A stretch of DNA of 64,000 nt from UBA4466 sp963925035 (lineage in GTDB: Bacteria; Bacteroidota; Bacteroidia; Flavobacteriales_D; Crocinitomicaceae). The notes under the pieces were generated by a model. That model was not told the origin of the DNA and did no database searches. It saw nothing but the letters and a program-made list of their open reading frames with translations. Below, one piece after another: positions 16,537-25,080 of this stretch; positions within the stretch are counted from its first letter, which is position 1; the number at the start of each line of letters is the position of its first letter. Position numbers and translations under genes: made by a program. The DNA is taken from positions 1 to 64,000 of the forward strand of contig CAWUSK010000007.1 in NCBI GenBank assembly GCA_963925035.1, read 5' to 3'.

Positions 16537-18984
16537 ATGAGTGATTTTTTTGACGATAGATTTTTAGAAATGTCCAACGGATCGGAACAAGAAGCCGAGT
16601 TTATTCCATTGATTACAGCAGAAGAAGAGGAAAGTATGAATAATCAGGAGTATCCTGATGAATTGTCGATTTTACCTTTGAGGAATAATGTCCTTTTTCC
16701 AGGTGTTGTAATTCCAATCACAGTTGGAAGAGACAAATCCATTAAATTGATTCAAGACGCAAATAAAGGAAATAAAATCATCGGGGTTGTTTCTCAAAAG
16801 AACCAAGAGATCGAAGCTCCAGAATTTGTTGATTTACATAAAGTAGGAACCGTTGCACAAATTTTGCGTTTGCTGAAAATGCCAGACGGAAGCTCAACGG
16901 TAATTATTCAAGGGAAAAGAAGATTTGAAGTACTTCAACCAACAGAAACTGAACCTTACATGAAGGCGAAAGTGAAAATGTTGAGCGAAACGAAGGTTAA
17001 AGCGACGGATAAGGAGTTGAAAGTAATGTTCAAGACGATCAAAGACTTGGCGCTTCAAATCATTAAAGAAAGTCCAAACATTCCTTCTGAAGCTTCGTTT
17101 GCCATTGGTAATATTGATAGTCCAACGTTTTTAGTGAATTTCATATCATCGAATATGAATGCTGACGTTTCCAAAAAACAGGAAATGTTGAACGAGTTGG
17201 ACATTAAGAAAAGAGTAGAAATGGTATTGGAGCATTTAACACTTGAAGTTCAAGTATTGGAAATGCGTAATGAAATCCAAACGAAAGTTCGCAAGGATAT
17301 AGACAAACAACAACGTGAGTACTTCTTGCACCAACAAATGCGTACGATACAAGACGAGCTGGGTGATAATCCACAAGAACAGGACGTGATGGATATGCGT
17401 GAACGCGCAAGTGCAAAGAAATGGAATAAGGTTGTCGAAAAATTGTTCTACAAAGAATTGGACAAGTTAAGTCGAATGAATCCACAAGGTGCTGAATATA
17501 CAGTGCAAATGAATTATTTAGACTTAATGTTAGACTTGCCGTGGGATGAATTTTCTAAGGATAAATTGGACTTAAATCGTGCGTCTAAAATATTGGAACG
17601 CGATCATTACGGTTTAGAGAAAGTAAAAGAGCGTATTTTAGAATACTTAGCTGTTTTAAAGCTTAAAGGAAACATGAAGTCACCGATTTTATGTTTTTAC
17701 GGACCTCCAGGAGTTGGTAAAACATCACTTGGAAAATCGATTGCTGAAGCCTTAGGAAGAAAGTACATTCGTATGTCTTTAGGCGGATTGCATGATGAAT
17801 CAGAGATTCGAGGACATAGAAAAACATACATTGGTGCTATGCCAGGACGTATTATTCAGAACATCAAAAAAGCGGAGATTAGTAATCCTGTTTTTGTACT
17901 GGATGAGATAGATAAATTGGGTAGAAGTAATCACGGTGATCCTTCTTCGGCACTTTTAGAGGTGTTAGATCCTGAGCAAAATAAGACTTTTTACGACAAT
18001 TACATTGAAACAGAATATGATTTATCGCGTGTCATGTTTATTGCCACAGCGAATAATATAGGAAACATTCAAGCTCCGTTAAGAGATAGAATGGAGATCA
18101 TTGAAGTGAACGGTTACACAATCGAAGAGAAAATTGAAATTGCGAAACGTCACTTACTTCCAAAACAAATTAAAGAGCACGGAATTACAGCGAAAAACAT
18201 CACAATTGATAAGAAAACGCTTGAAAAATTGGTGGAAGAATACACCAATGAGTCTGGAGTTCGTGGATTGGATAAAATGATTGCTAAAGTAGTTCGTAAC
18301 CGAGCGCGTCAAATTGCAATGGAACAAGAATACGTTGTGAAAGTTGGAGTAGAAGACTTATTTCCAATTCTTGGCGCTGGTCGCGGTAGAACAAAATACG
18401 ACAACAATGAGGTTGCTGGAGTTGTAACTGGTTTGGCATGGACAAGTGTCGGTGGTGATATTTTATTCATTGAATCTTCCATTACACAAGGAAAAGGAAA
18501 GTTGACATTGACTGGAAACTTGGGAGATGTCATGAAAGAGTCTGCTGTAATTGCATTAGAGTATTTAAAAGCACACAGCAACTTAATTGGTTTGGAACAA
18601 GGTGTTTTTGATACAAATAATATACATGTGCACGTTCCTGAAGGAGCGACACCAAAAGATGGACCAAGTGCTGGAGTTACGATGCTAACGTCCTTGGCTT
18701 CTGTATTTAGTCAACGAAAAGTAAAGAAGAATCTTGCAATGACAGGTGAGATAACTTTAAGAGGTGATGTTTTACCTGTTGGTGGTATCAAAGAGAAAAT
18801 TCTTGCAGCTAAACGTGCGGAAATTAAGGAGATCATCTTGTGTGAAAAGAATAGAAAAGATATTGATGAAATCAAACAAGACTATTTAAAAGGATTGAAG
18901 TTTCATTATGTCACAAAAATGGACGAAGTGCTGGAATTAGCTTTGACGAATGTGAAAGTTAAAAACCCACAAGAAGTGAAATAG
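16537..18984 (+). CDS. lon: ATP-dependent protease Lon (endopeptidase La)
   Basis: A cytoplasmic AAA+ protease that removes misfolded and regulatory proteins. The N-terminal substrate-binding domain starts at about residue 43 ('LSILPLRNNVLFPGVVIPI'). The AAA+ module has Walker A 'GPPGVGKTSLGKS' and Walker B 'NPVFVLDEIDKLG'. The protease domain keeps the Ser-Lys dyad: Ser in 'PKDGPSAGVTMLTSL' and Lys in 'GGIKEKILAAKRAE'. The length of 815 residues is normal, with a short acidic N-terminal extension (about residues 15-40). A hairpin terminator follows, so it is the last gene of its transcript. Confidence 0.97.
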   Translation: MSDFFDDRFLEMSNGSEQEAEFIPLITAEEEESMNNQEYPDELSILPLRNNVLFPGVVIPITVGRDKSIKLIQDANKGNKIIGVVSQKNQEIEAPEFVDLHKVGTVAQILRLLKMPDGSSTVIIQGKRRFEVLQPTETEPYMKAKVKMLSETKVKATDKELKVMFKTIKDLALQIIKESPNIPSEASFAIGNIDSPTFLVNFISSNMNADVSKKQEMLNELDIKKRVEMVLEHLTLEVQVLEMRNEIQTKVRKDIDKQQREYFLHQQMRTIQDELGDNPQEQDVMDMRERASAKKWNKVVEKLFYKELDKLSRMNPQGAEYTVQMNYLDLMLDLPWDEFSKDKLDLNRASKILERDHYGLEKVKERILEYLAVLKLKGNMKSPILCFYGPPGVGKTSLGKSIAEALGRKYIRMSLGGLHDESEIRGHRKTYIGAMPGRIIQNIKKAEISNPVFVLDEIDKLGRSNHGDPSSALLEVLDPEQNKTFYDNYIETEYDLSRVMFIATANNIGNIQAPLRDRMEIIEVNGYTIEEKIEIAKRHLLPKQIKEHGITAKNITIDKKTLEKLVEEYTNESGVRGLDKMIAKVVRNRARQIAMEQEYVVKVGVEDLFPILGAGRGRTKYDNNEVAGVVTGLAWTSVGGDILFIESSITQGKGKLTLTGNLGDVMKESAVIALEYLKAHSNLIGLEQGVFDTNNIHVHVPEGATPKDGPSAGVTMLTSLASVFSQRKVKKNLAMTGEITLRGDVLPVGGIKEKILAAKRAEIKEIILCEKNRKDIDEIKQDYLKGLKFHYVTKMDEVLELALTNVKVKNPQEVK

Positions 18985-19012
18985 GAATAAAGCTTAAGTT
19001 TTAATATTTATT

Positions 19013-19048
19013 AATCCCGTAAATTCATTCAAATTCACGGGATTTTTT
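19013..19048 (+). terminator. Terminator after lon
   Basis: AATCCCGT and ACGGGATT form the stem, extended by AATT/AATT with a mismatch, and are followed by TTTTTT. This is a standard intrinsic terminator 28 bases past the lon stop. Confidence 0.75.
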
Positions 19049-19134
19049 CGTGTAACTTTTTTTAAAAAATTCGGTATACTATTTTAGGTATGAAATTTGA
19101 AGTTCTCCACATAGAAAAATAAGTATCGTTGCTG

Positions 19135-21189
19135 ATGAAAAAAATCTACGCTTCCCTATTTCTGATTCCATTTTGCTTGACTTGCTTCGCACAAGAAGAG
19201 TCTGAAGCATGTGTCGACCCATCCAAAAAAATAATGAAAATGATCGAAACAGCTGTAAATGCTAAAGACGCACGTACGGCAGTTTTAAGTTTTAATGAAG
19301 CCATTGAAGCAGATGAGAGCAATGCTACTGTTTATTATGAATACGGAATGTATGCGTATCAAAGTGGATTGAATTACTACGAAACTTATCCAAACCCTTC
19401 CATGGGAGACAAAAGCTTCCAAAAAGCAGCGGAAATGTTTGCAATAGCATTGGATAAATGTTCAAATTACCACGCCAATTGCGCGTATTACTTAGGTGTA
19501 ATTTATTACACGCAAAAAGACATGCCAACAGCCATTAAATGGTTTAAGGCATTCAAAGCATTCGTAAATCCAAATGCGGATAGATATCCAGAAGATTATA
19601 CAAAGAAACTTAGTGATGTAAATCAAGTCTTAGCTGATTTAGAAAGAGATGTTGCGGTAAAATCGAATCAAGTGCCTTTTGAGCCGAAGATTGTTAGAAA
19701 TGTGAGTAGTGATAAAGACGAGTATTTTCCAATGATTTCTCCAGACAATGAGTTGATATTTTACACACGTAAATTAGACCGTGCAAATTTGGGAGATATT
19801 AGATCCAATGTAGTTGAAGAGTTTACATTTTCAAAACGGCCCAACATGGTAACCGATTTTGACAGTGGCTCACCATTTAAGAACCCTTTCAACGATGGTT
19901 CGTTTCAGAGTTACGGAGCGGCAACATTGTCAGTGGATAATAAGGAAATCATTATTTGTGCTTGCAAAAAAGAAGAAGTTTACAGTCAGCCTTACATGAA
20001 TTGCGATTTGTACAGCGCAACTTACGAGCGCTCAGGGAATGGTGGAAATGATTTTTCTTGGACTCCATTGCAAAATATGGGAACTAAAATCAATACTCCT
20101 GACGGCTGGGAGGCGCAACCTTCTTTGTCTGCTGATGGAAACACATTGTTTTATACGGTAAATCGCCCAACTTCTCAAGACAATGATATTTATATCGTCG
20201 AACGAGATAATAAGGGTGAATGGGGCACAGCGAGACCATTCAATGAAATAAACACACCAGGAAAGGATAAAAGTCCATTTTTACACCAAGATTCTGAAAC
20301 ACTTTACTTTGTTTCTGGTAGCACAAAAGAACGACCGGGTGTTGGTGGTTTGGATATCTTTTACATGAGAAGAGAAAATGGAAAATGGGGTGAAGCTAAA
20401 AACATTGGTTATCCGATCAACACAGAGGATGATGAATTGGGACTTTTTGTCGCGTTAGATGGAAAATTGGCATATTACTCTTCTCGTGTTGGAGGTAAAT
20501 GGAATATTTATTCATTCGAATTATACGAAGAAGCTCGTCCGCAGTCAGTAGCAATATTGAAAGGTGAATTGAAGTCTGAAGACGGGCAACCGGTAAAAGA
20601 TGCCAAGATTGAAATTGCTTACGAAGGTTCTGACGAAGTAACCGAAGTAAAAGTGAATGGTGATGATGGAAAGTACGCTGCTATTGTAAAGACGAACAAG
20701 GAACAAGATATCATGGTTACTGTTAAGAAAGAAGGTTATGCCTTTGATTCGAAAGTGATTACAAAGGAAACAATCAAGGCTCAAACGGTAACAGCTGACC
20801 TTGCGATTCGTGGAAATGACTTAAACATTAAAGAAATTAAAGTAGGAGAAGCATATACAATTAACGATATTCTTTACACTACAAATTCAGCGGTATTGAA
20901 TGCAAAATCTAAACTTATTTTAAAAGGATTTGCGCGATTCTTAATAGAGAATCCAACTATCTCTGCAGCAATACAGGGACATACAGATGATATTGGAGAC
21001 GATAATCAAAACTTGGAGCTATCAGAAGATCGTGCTCAAGTTGTAGAAGAGTACTTGGTAAGTTTGGGAGTTAAAAAAGACCGATTATCTTCAAAAGGAT
21101 ACGGTGAAACGATGCCTAAAGTGGAGAATTCTTCTGACGCGAATAGAGCGAAAAATAGACGTACAGATTTCGTGATTGAAGGAATGTAA
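19135..21189 (+). CDS. PorE-like protein: TPR, PD40 propeller, CnaB-like and OmpA domains
   Basis: A periplasmic protein of about 684 residues with signal peptide MKKIYASLFLIPFCLTCFAQ. Domain order: TPR-like helices at about 30-175, a WD40-like (PD40) propeller at about 185-450 with repeats such as 'DGWEAQPSLSADGNTLFYT', a carboxypeptidase-regulatory beta-sandwich at about 480-560 ('GQPVKDAKIEIAYEG'), and a C-terminal OmpA domain with 'IQGHTDDIGDDNQNLELSED' and 'RAKNRRTDFVIEG'. The peptidoglycan-binding Asp and Arg are present. This architecture is that of T9SS protein PorE, which ties the secretion machine to peptidoglycan. Whether this copy is the orthologue is unproven, as three such proteins occur in this window. 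Start 19135 is chosen over 19129 for the signal peptide. Confidence 0.88.
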   Translation: MKKIYASLFLIPFCLTCFAQEESEACVDPSKKIMKMIETAVNAKDARTAVLSFNEAIEADESNATVYYEYGMYAYQSGLNYYETYPNPSMGDKSFQKAAEMFAIALDKCSNYHANCAYYLGVIYYTQKDMPTAIKWFKAFKAFVNPNADRYPEDYTKKLSDVNQVLADLERDVAVKSNQVPFEPKIVRNVSSDKDEYFPMISPDNELIFYTRKLDRANLGDIRSNVVEEFTFSKRPNMVTDFDSGSPFKNPFNDGSFQSYGAATLSVDNKEIIICACKKEEVYSQPYMNCDLYSATYERSGNGGNDFSWTPLQNMGTKINTPDGWEAQPSLSADGNTLFYTVNRPTSQDNDIYIVERDNKGEWGTARPFNEINTPGKDKSPFLHQDSETLYFVSGSTKERPGVGGLDIFYMRRENGKWGEAKNIGYPINTEDDELGLFVALDGKLAYYSSRVGGKWNIYSFELYEEARPQSVAILKGELKSEDGQPVKDAKIEIAYEGSDEVTEVKVNGDDGKYAAIVKTNKEQDIMVTVKKEGYAFDSKVITKETIKAQTVTADLAIRGNDLNIKEIKVGEAYTINDILYTTNSAVLNAKSKLILKGFARFLIENPTISAAIQGHTDDIGDDNQNLELSEDRAQVVEEYLVSLGVKKDRLSSKGYGETMPKVENSSDANRAKNRRTDFVIEGM

Positions 21190-21241
21190 ACTACTTTTGC
21201 CTTTTTAATAACAACCTCAAAGAACAATACCTTTTTTAAAA

Positions 21242-21852
21242 ATGAATCCAATATTTGTATTAGATATATGTGGAACGCTTGCCTTTGCAGTTTCTAGAGT
21301 GCTGGCAGCTGTTGATCGAAAGTTTGATGTTTTCGGTGTCATCATTTTAGCATTTGTCACAGCACTTGGAAGTAGAATATTGCGCGACATTTTAATTGGT
21401 GCAACTCCAGTTGGATCGATGAATAGCGATATTCACATTTATGTAATCCTCCTTACAATTCCCTTGGTCTATTTCTTTATGAATGTATTGGTGAAATTAA
21501 GAAGAACGTTTTTGATACGATAGGAATAGGCGTGTTTACATTGCTAGGATTGGAAAAAGCAATTGAGGTCAGACTATCACTGTTAGTTGCAATTATGATG
21601 GGAGTTGTTACTGCTGTTTTTGGTGGAGTCATTCGTGATGTACTTTCGAATCAAGTACCACTGATTTTCCAAAAATAAATTTATACTTTTGCCTGTTTAT
21701 CTGGAGCAATCGCCTATTCGGGGTTAAATTATTTTGGAATTTCCCTTGAATTCAACCCTATGTTCTCGATTGCTTTGGTAATCTCAATAAGACTATTGGC
21801 AATTAGAAATAAATGGTCAATTCCATTCAAGCCTTTAGCGAGAAGAAGTTAG
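21242..21852 (+). pseudogene. TRIC channel family gene (UPF0126/YadS), frameshifted and interrupted
   Basis: The first 93 codons encode the first half of a trimeric intracellular cation channel protein ('VLDICGTLAFAVSRVLAAVD', 'FDVFGVIILAFVTALGS'). A stop follows at 21521. In another frame the homologous second half continues ('FDTIGIGVFTLLGLEKAIEV', 'VTAVFGGVIRDVLSN'), consistent with loss of one T from a run at 21509-21513. A further in-frame TAA at 21676 stands where relatives have Glu (QK*IYTFACLSG). The reading resumes to a final TAG at 21850. Two independent lesions, plus a GSR where GGG is usual before LRD, mark a decaying gene for a membrane cation channel. The end overlaps the GH25 gene by 4 bases. 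Confidence 0.85.
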
Positions 21853-22580
21853 AAGTCGATTTTCGAATAATTCAAATCAACGAATCCTTTAATTCCTGGA
21901 ACTTCTCCGGTTTCACTAAATTGCCAATGAATAATTTGTTCATCAACGAATCGGTGGCTACTATTGCTGTAGTTTGCAACCCAAAATTTATACCTGTCAA
22001 AGTGATGTTTAAATTTTTCTGAATAGAAATTATATGAAGTATAAATCACAGGTCTTTTGCCAGTAGCTTTTTCAACGATATTCAGCCAGGTTTTCATGTT
22101 TGAGATAAGTACTTTGTCTGAAACACCTTCTGTTTCAACATCTAGTGCTGGAGGTAAACTTGCTTCTGTGTGCTTGTAGTGTTTAAGAAAGTGTTTCGCT
22201 TGAATTGTTGGATCAATGGAAGGACGAAAGAAATGATATCCTCCATGCGGTATTTTTTCGTGCGATAAACGTGCATGATTCGTTGGCCATTGCCTATCTT
22301 CTAGTAATTCACCTTCCGTAACTTTGCAATAAATAAAGCGAATGGTTGAATCACTTTGCTGGAAGAACGTATCCCAATCAATTTCACCTTGATGATGAGA
22401 TATATCAATGCCATAGCTTTTAAATCCTTCAGGTAAAGTAGGAAGTTTTGAAATTGAAATTGGAGCGGTTTCCTTTTTTAAGAAATAGTGATAGGTGAAG
22501 TAGCCGCCGATTACTATAAACAGAACGAGCAGAAGAGTAGTGAATCGGAGCGCAGTCTTCTTTTTTCTTCGTTTTGCCAT
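21849..22580 (-). CDS. Glycoside hydrolase family 25 lysozyme-like protein
   Basis: A probable muramidase that cleaves the peptidoglycan glycan backbone. A basic N-terminus (MAKRRKKKTALRF) precedes one membrane helix at about residues 14-33, so the enzyme is probably anchored with its domain in the periplasm. The GH25 barrel at about 52-240 has the early 'YGIDISHHQGEIDWD' (catalytic Asp), 'FIYCKVTEGELLED', 'GGYHFFRPSIDP' and the acid pair in 'PPALDVETEG'. The C-terminal 'IHWQFSETGEVPGIKGFVDL' is typical of the family. Length is normal at 243 residues. It lies downstream of rplS beyond a terminator. Confidence 0.9.
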   Translation of the reverse strand: MAKRRKKKTALRFTTLLLVLFIVIGGYFTYHYFLKKETAPISISKLPTLPEGFKSYGIDISHHQGEIDWDTFFQQSDSTIRFIYCKVTEGELLEDRQWPTNHARLSHEKIPHGGYHFFRPSIDPTIQAKHFLKHYKHTEASLPPALDVETEGVSDKVLISNMKTWLNIVEKATGKRPVIYTSYNFYSEKFKHHFDRYKFWVANYSNSSHRFVDEQIIHWQFSETGEVPGIKGFVDLNYSKIDF

Positions 22581-22600
22581 AGTATAGATTAAATATATAT

Positions 22601-22635
22601 AAAAAGCCCTTTGTTAAATAACAAAAGGCTTTTTA
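22601..22635 (-). terminator. Terminator of rplS
   Basis: AAAAAGCC-TTTGTTA pairs with TAACAAA-GGCTTTTT across a two-base loop, followed by an AT/T-rich tract on either side. It is placed 20 bases after the rplS stop on the minus strand. Confidence 0.75.
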
Positions 22636-22654
22636 TATATATTTTTTTGGAGAC

Positions 22655-23014
22655 TTATGGTTTAACGTAAGCTCTTTTTTCTTTAATACGAGCAGATTTT
22701 CCAGTTCTTTCTCTGAAGTAGAAAATACGAGCACGGCGCACATAACCTTTCTTGTTAATTACGATTCCCTCAATAAATGGTGAGTTCAATGGGAAGATAC
22801 GCTCAACACCAACGCTTCCGGACATTTTACGAACTGTAAAAGTTTCGCTTGTTCCTGTACCTTTGCGTTGTAATACAACACCTTGATATTGCTGAGTACG
22901 CTCTTTGTTACCCTCTTTAATTTTGTATGAAACTGTAATAGTATCTCCGCTTTTAAATGCTGGAAGATTATTAATCTCAACTAATTCTTTTTGAAGTTCT
23001 TGTATAAAATCCAT
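22655..23014 (-). CDS. rplS: 50S ribosomal protein L19
   Basis: L19 sits at the 30S-50S interface of the ribosome. The 119-residue protein has the family blocks 'FKSGDTITVSYKIKEGNKER', 'YQGVVLQRKGTGTSETFTVR', 'KMSGSVGVERIFPLNSPFIE' and the C-terminal 'YYFRERTGKSARIKEKR'-like stretch (here FYFRERTGKSARIKEKR). Length agrees with the family (about 115-120). It is not grouped with trmD and rpsP as in many bacteria but stands as a single transcription unit with its own terminator. A TAATATTG box lies about 40 bases upstream (23053-23060). Confidence 0.97.
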   Translation of the reverse strand: MDFIQELQKELVEINNLPAFKSGDTITVSYKIKEGNKERTQQYQGVVLQRKGTGTSETFTVRKMSGSVGVERIFPLNSPFIEGIVINKKGYVRRARIFYFRERTGKSARIKEKRAYVKP

Positions 23015-23173
23015 GTCGCTTAATTTCTTGTTCTACCGTTTAAAACGGGGTGCAATATTACGAATTAAATCCGATATACATACCCGATTTCAATCTTTTT
23101 TTGACAAAATTACAATTATTTTTTCCAAACAAGATTTTTCCATGAAAGAACTTTAATGAAAGAATTCGAAAAA

Positions 23174-23205
23174 TTGCGAAAGAATATATGTTTTAGTTAG
23201 TTTTG
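23174..23205 (+). promoter_or_regulatory. Putative panB promoter
   Basis: TTG at 23174-23176 and TAGTTTTG at 23198-23205 are separated by 21 bases, close to the TTTG-N19-21-TAnnTTTG consensus of Bacteroidota. The panB start is 17 bases further on. Confidence 0.5.
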
Positions 23206-23222
23206 ATTAAAATTTTACAATT

Positions 23223-24038
23223 ATGTCTGTTCATACAAATGTCAAAAAAGTAACAACACACGTTCTCCAACAAATGAAAAATGATGGAGAGAAAATCAGC
23301 ATGCTTACGGGGTACGATTATACAATGGCGCGTATTATTGATACTGCTGGTATTGATGTGATTTTAGTCGGAGACTCTGCTTCAAATGTTATGGCTGGTC
23401 ATGAAACTACACTTCCAATAACCTTGGATCAGATGATTTATCATGCTTCTTCAGTTGTGCGTGGAGTTTCTCGCGCATTGGTTGTCGTTGATATGCCTTT
23501 TGGTTCTTACCAGGGGAACTCTAAAGAGGCGTTATCAAGTGCAATTCGAATTATGAAAGAATCGGGTGGACATGCAGTAAAGTTGGAAGGTGGACAAGAA
23601 ATATTGGAATCTGTTTCACGAATTTTGACAGCTGGAATTCCAGTAATGGGTCATTTAGGTTTAACACCACAATCGATATATAAGTTTGGAACGTATGTAG
23701 TACGCGCCAAAGAAAAAGACGAGGCTCAGCGCTTAATTGAAGATGCACGAGCATTGGAAGAAGCTGGTTGTTTCGCAATAGTGTTAGAAAAAATACCGGC
23801 TGATTTAGCAGCTAAAGTTGCTAAAGAAGTAACGATTCCAATTATCGGAATTGGTGCAGGAAATGGAGTAGACGGTCAAGTATTAGTGGTACATGATATG
23901 TTAGGAATCAACAATGAGTTTAGTCCTCGATTCTTGCGTAAATACCACAATTTATTTCAAGAAATGTTGGGTTCATTCCAACGATATATTGCAGATGTAA
24001 AGTCTGGAGATTTCCCGAACGAAGACGAGCAATACTAA
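23223..24038 (+). CDS. panB: 3-methyl-2-oxobutanoate hydroxymethyltransferase (PanB)
   Basis: It adds a hydroxymethyl group from 5,10-methylene-THF to 3-methyl-2-oxobutanoate to give ketopantoate, the first committed step of pantothenate and CoA synthesis. The TIM-barrel motifs are all present: 'MLTGYDYTMARIIDTAG' (about residue 27), 'VGDSASNVMAGHETTLPIT' with the Mg-binding Asp, 'DMPFGSYQGN', 'VKLEGG', 'GHLGLTPQS' and 'IGIGAGNGVDGQVLVVHDML'. The length of 271 residues is usual. It leads a three-gene cluster: a pseudouridine synthase begins 5 bases later and a rhodanese follows. No panC or panD is adjacent. Confidence 0.96.
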   Translation: MSVHTNVKKVTTHVLQQMKNDGEKISMLTGYDYTMARIIDTAGIDVILVGDSASNVMAGHETTLPITLDQMIYHASSVVRGVSRALVVVDMPFGSYQGNSKEALSSAIRIMKESGGHAVKLEGGQEILESVSRILTAGIPVMGHLGLTPQSIYKFGTYVVRAKEKDEAQRLIEDARALEEAGCFAIVLEKIPADLAAKVAKEVTIPIIGIGAGNGVDGQVLVVHDMLGINNEFSPRFLRKYHNLFQEMLGSFQRYIADVKSGDFPNEDEQY

Positions 24039-24042
24039 TCGG

Positions 24043-24726
24043 ATGCCGATCCAAGTGCTCCACATAGATAATCATACGATTGTTATCAATAAACAACCTT
24101 CTGATATTGTTCAGGGCGACAAAACGGGGGATGAGACATTGGCTGAAAAGGTGAAGCAGTATTTGCGAGTTGAGTTTAACAAAGAAGGAAATGTATTTTG
24201 CGGTGTTGTGCATCGTTTAGATCGTCCAACAAGTGGTGCTTTGGTTTTTGCAAGAACAAGTAAAGGTCTTTCACGCTTAAATCAACAATTCAGAGATAAA
24301 TCTACACGAAAAGTTTATTGGGCAGTCGTTGAAAAATCACCTGAACATAAAACAGGTCGATTGGAGCATTTCTTGAAAAAGAACGAGAAACAAAATAAAT
24401 CGTACGCGCATACTTCTGAAGTAGGCGGTTCCAAGAAAGCAGTGCTGTCCTATAAATTATTACTTTCTTCAGACAAATACCATTTATTAGAAATTGAGTT
24501 GGAAACTGGGCGTCATCATCAAATTAGATGTCAATTGGCAACGATAGGCTGTTTAATTAAGGGTGATTTGAAATACGGTGCAAAACGATCGAATAAAGAC
24601 GGTTCAATTCACTTACATGCACGGAAATTGGAATACAATCATCCGACTTCTCAGGAATTGATTAAAATATTAGCTCCAGTTCCAAACGACCCATTGTGGC
24701 AGTTTTTTGAAGAGAAGTGTAACTAA
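24043..24726 (+). CDS. RluA family pseudouridine synthase
   Basis: An RNA pseudouridine synthase of the RluA/RluC/RluD family with no N-terminal S4 domain. The catalytic motif is 'HRLDRPTSGALVFARTSKG' (Asp at about residue 65), followed by 'RKVYWAVVE', 'LLEIELETGRHHQIRCQLA' and 'KYGAKRSNKDGSIHLHAR'. At 227 residues it is a short, single-domain member, like TruC or RluA itself, so the target site (tRNA or rRNA) is not determinable. It starts 5 bases after the panB stop and is thus almost certainly co-transcribed with panB. Confidence 0.9.
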   Translation: MPIQVLHIDNHTIVINKQPSDIVQGDKTGDETLAEKVKQYLRVEFNKEGNVFCGVVHRLDRPTSGALVFARTSKGLSRLNQQFRDKSTRKVYWAVVEKSPEHKTGRLEHFLKKNEKQNKSYAHTSEVGGSKKAVLSYKLLLSSDKYHLLEIELETGRHHQIRCQLATIGCLIKGDLKYGAKRSNKDGSIHLHARKLEYNHPTSQELIKILAPVPNDPLWQFFEEKCN

Positions 24727-24777
24727 GGCTACATTTAGATCTATTGAGATTAGTTAATTTTGAATAAAAAAGAAGAT

Positions 24778-25029
24778 ATGGAATATACAATCGTTGACGT
24801 TAGAACACGTGAAGAGTTTATTGGAGGGAATGTTGTGGGATCAATCAATATCCCATTGCAGGAAGTTGTTGAACGCGAAACAGAGATAATGGAATTGAAA
24901 CAACCGGTACTTTTCTGTTGTTTAAGTGGTGGAAGAAGCGGTCAAGCTACTCAATACTTTAAAGCAAAAGGATTAGAATGTGAAAATGGAGGAGGATGGC
25001 TAGAAGTCAAAGCGAAGATGAATTCATAA
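24778..25029 (+). CDS. Single-domain rhodanese-like protein
   Basis: An 83-residue rhodanese domain with 'YTIVDVRTREEFIGGNVVGS' at the start and the active-site loop 'FCCLSGGRSGQATQYFKAKG', where the second Cys fits the catalytic CxxGxR pattern. It can carry a persulfide for sulfur transfer. Rhodanese domains of this size are cytoplasmic and often act as sulfur carriers. The open frame extends to a TTG at 24760, but the ATG at 24778 directly precedes the conserved strand and is preferred. Third gene of the panB cluster, ended by a hairpin terminator. Confidence 0.88.
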   Translation: MEYTIVDVRTREEFIGGNVVGSINIPLQEVVERETEIMELKQPVLFCCLSGGRSGQATQYFKAKGLECENGGGWLEVKAKMNS

Positions 25030-25048
25030 TTCTTCAATCATAATTTTG

Positions 25049-25080
25049 AAAGCGTTATCAGAAGTGATGGCGCTTTTTTT
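25049..25080 (+). terminator. Terminator of the panB cluster
   Basis: AAAGCGTTATCA pairs with TGATGGCGCTTT (two G-T wobbles) around a GAAG loop, followed by seven T. It also abuts the stop of the desaturase gene on the other strand. Confidence 0.75.

Noticed and set aside
21500..21680. Programmed -1 frameshift or stop readthrough in the TRIC gene
   Set aside because: The T5 run would allow slipping, but a second independent TAA and lost conserved residues fit decay better. No stimulatory stem was seen.
23015..23222. Possible riboswitch or L19 leader element between rplS and panB
   Set aside because: No aptamer-like conserved structure was recognised. Only promoter-like boxes are visible.
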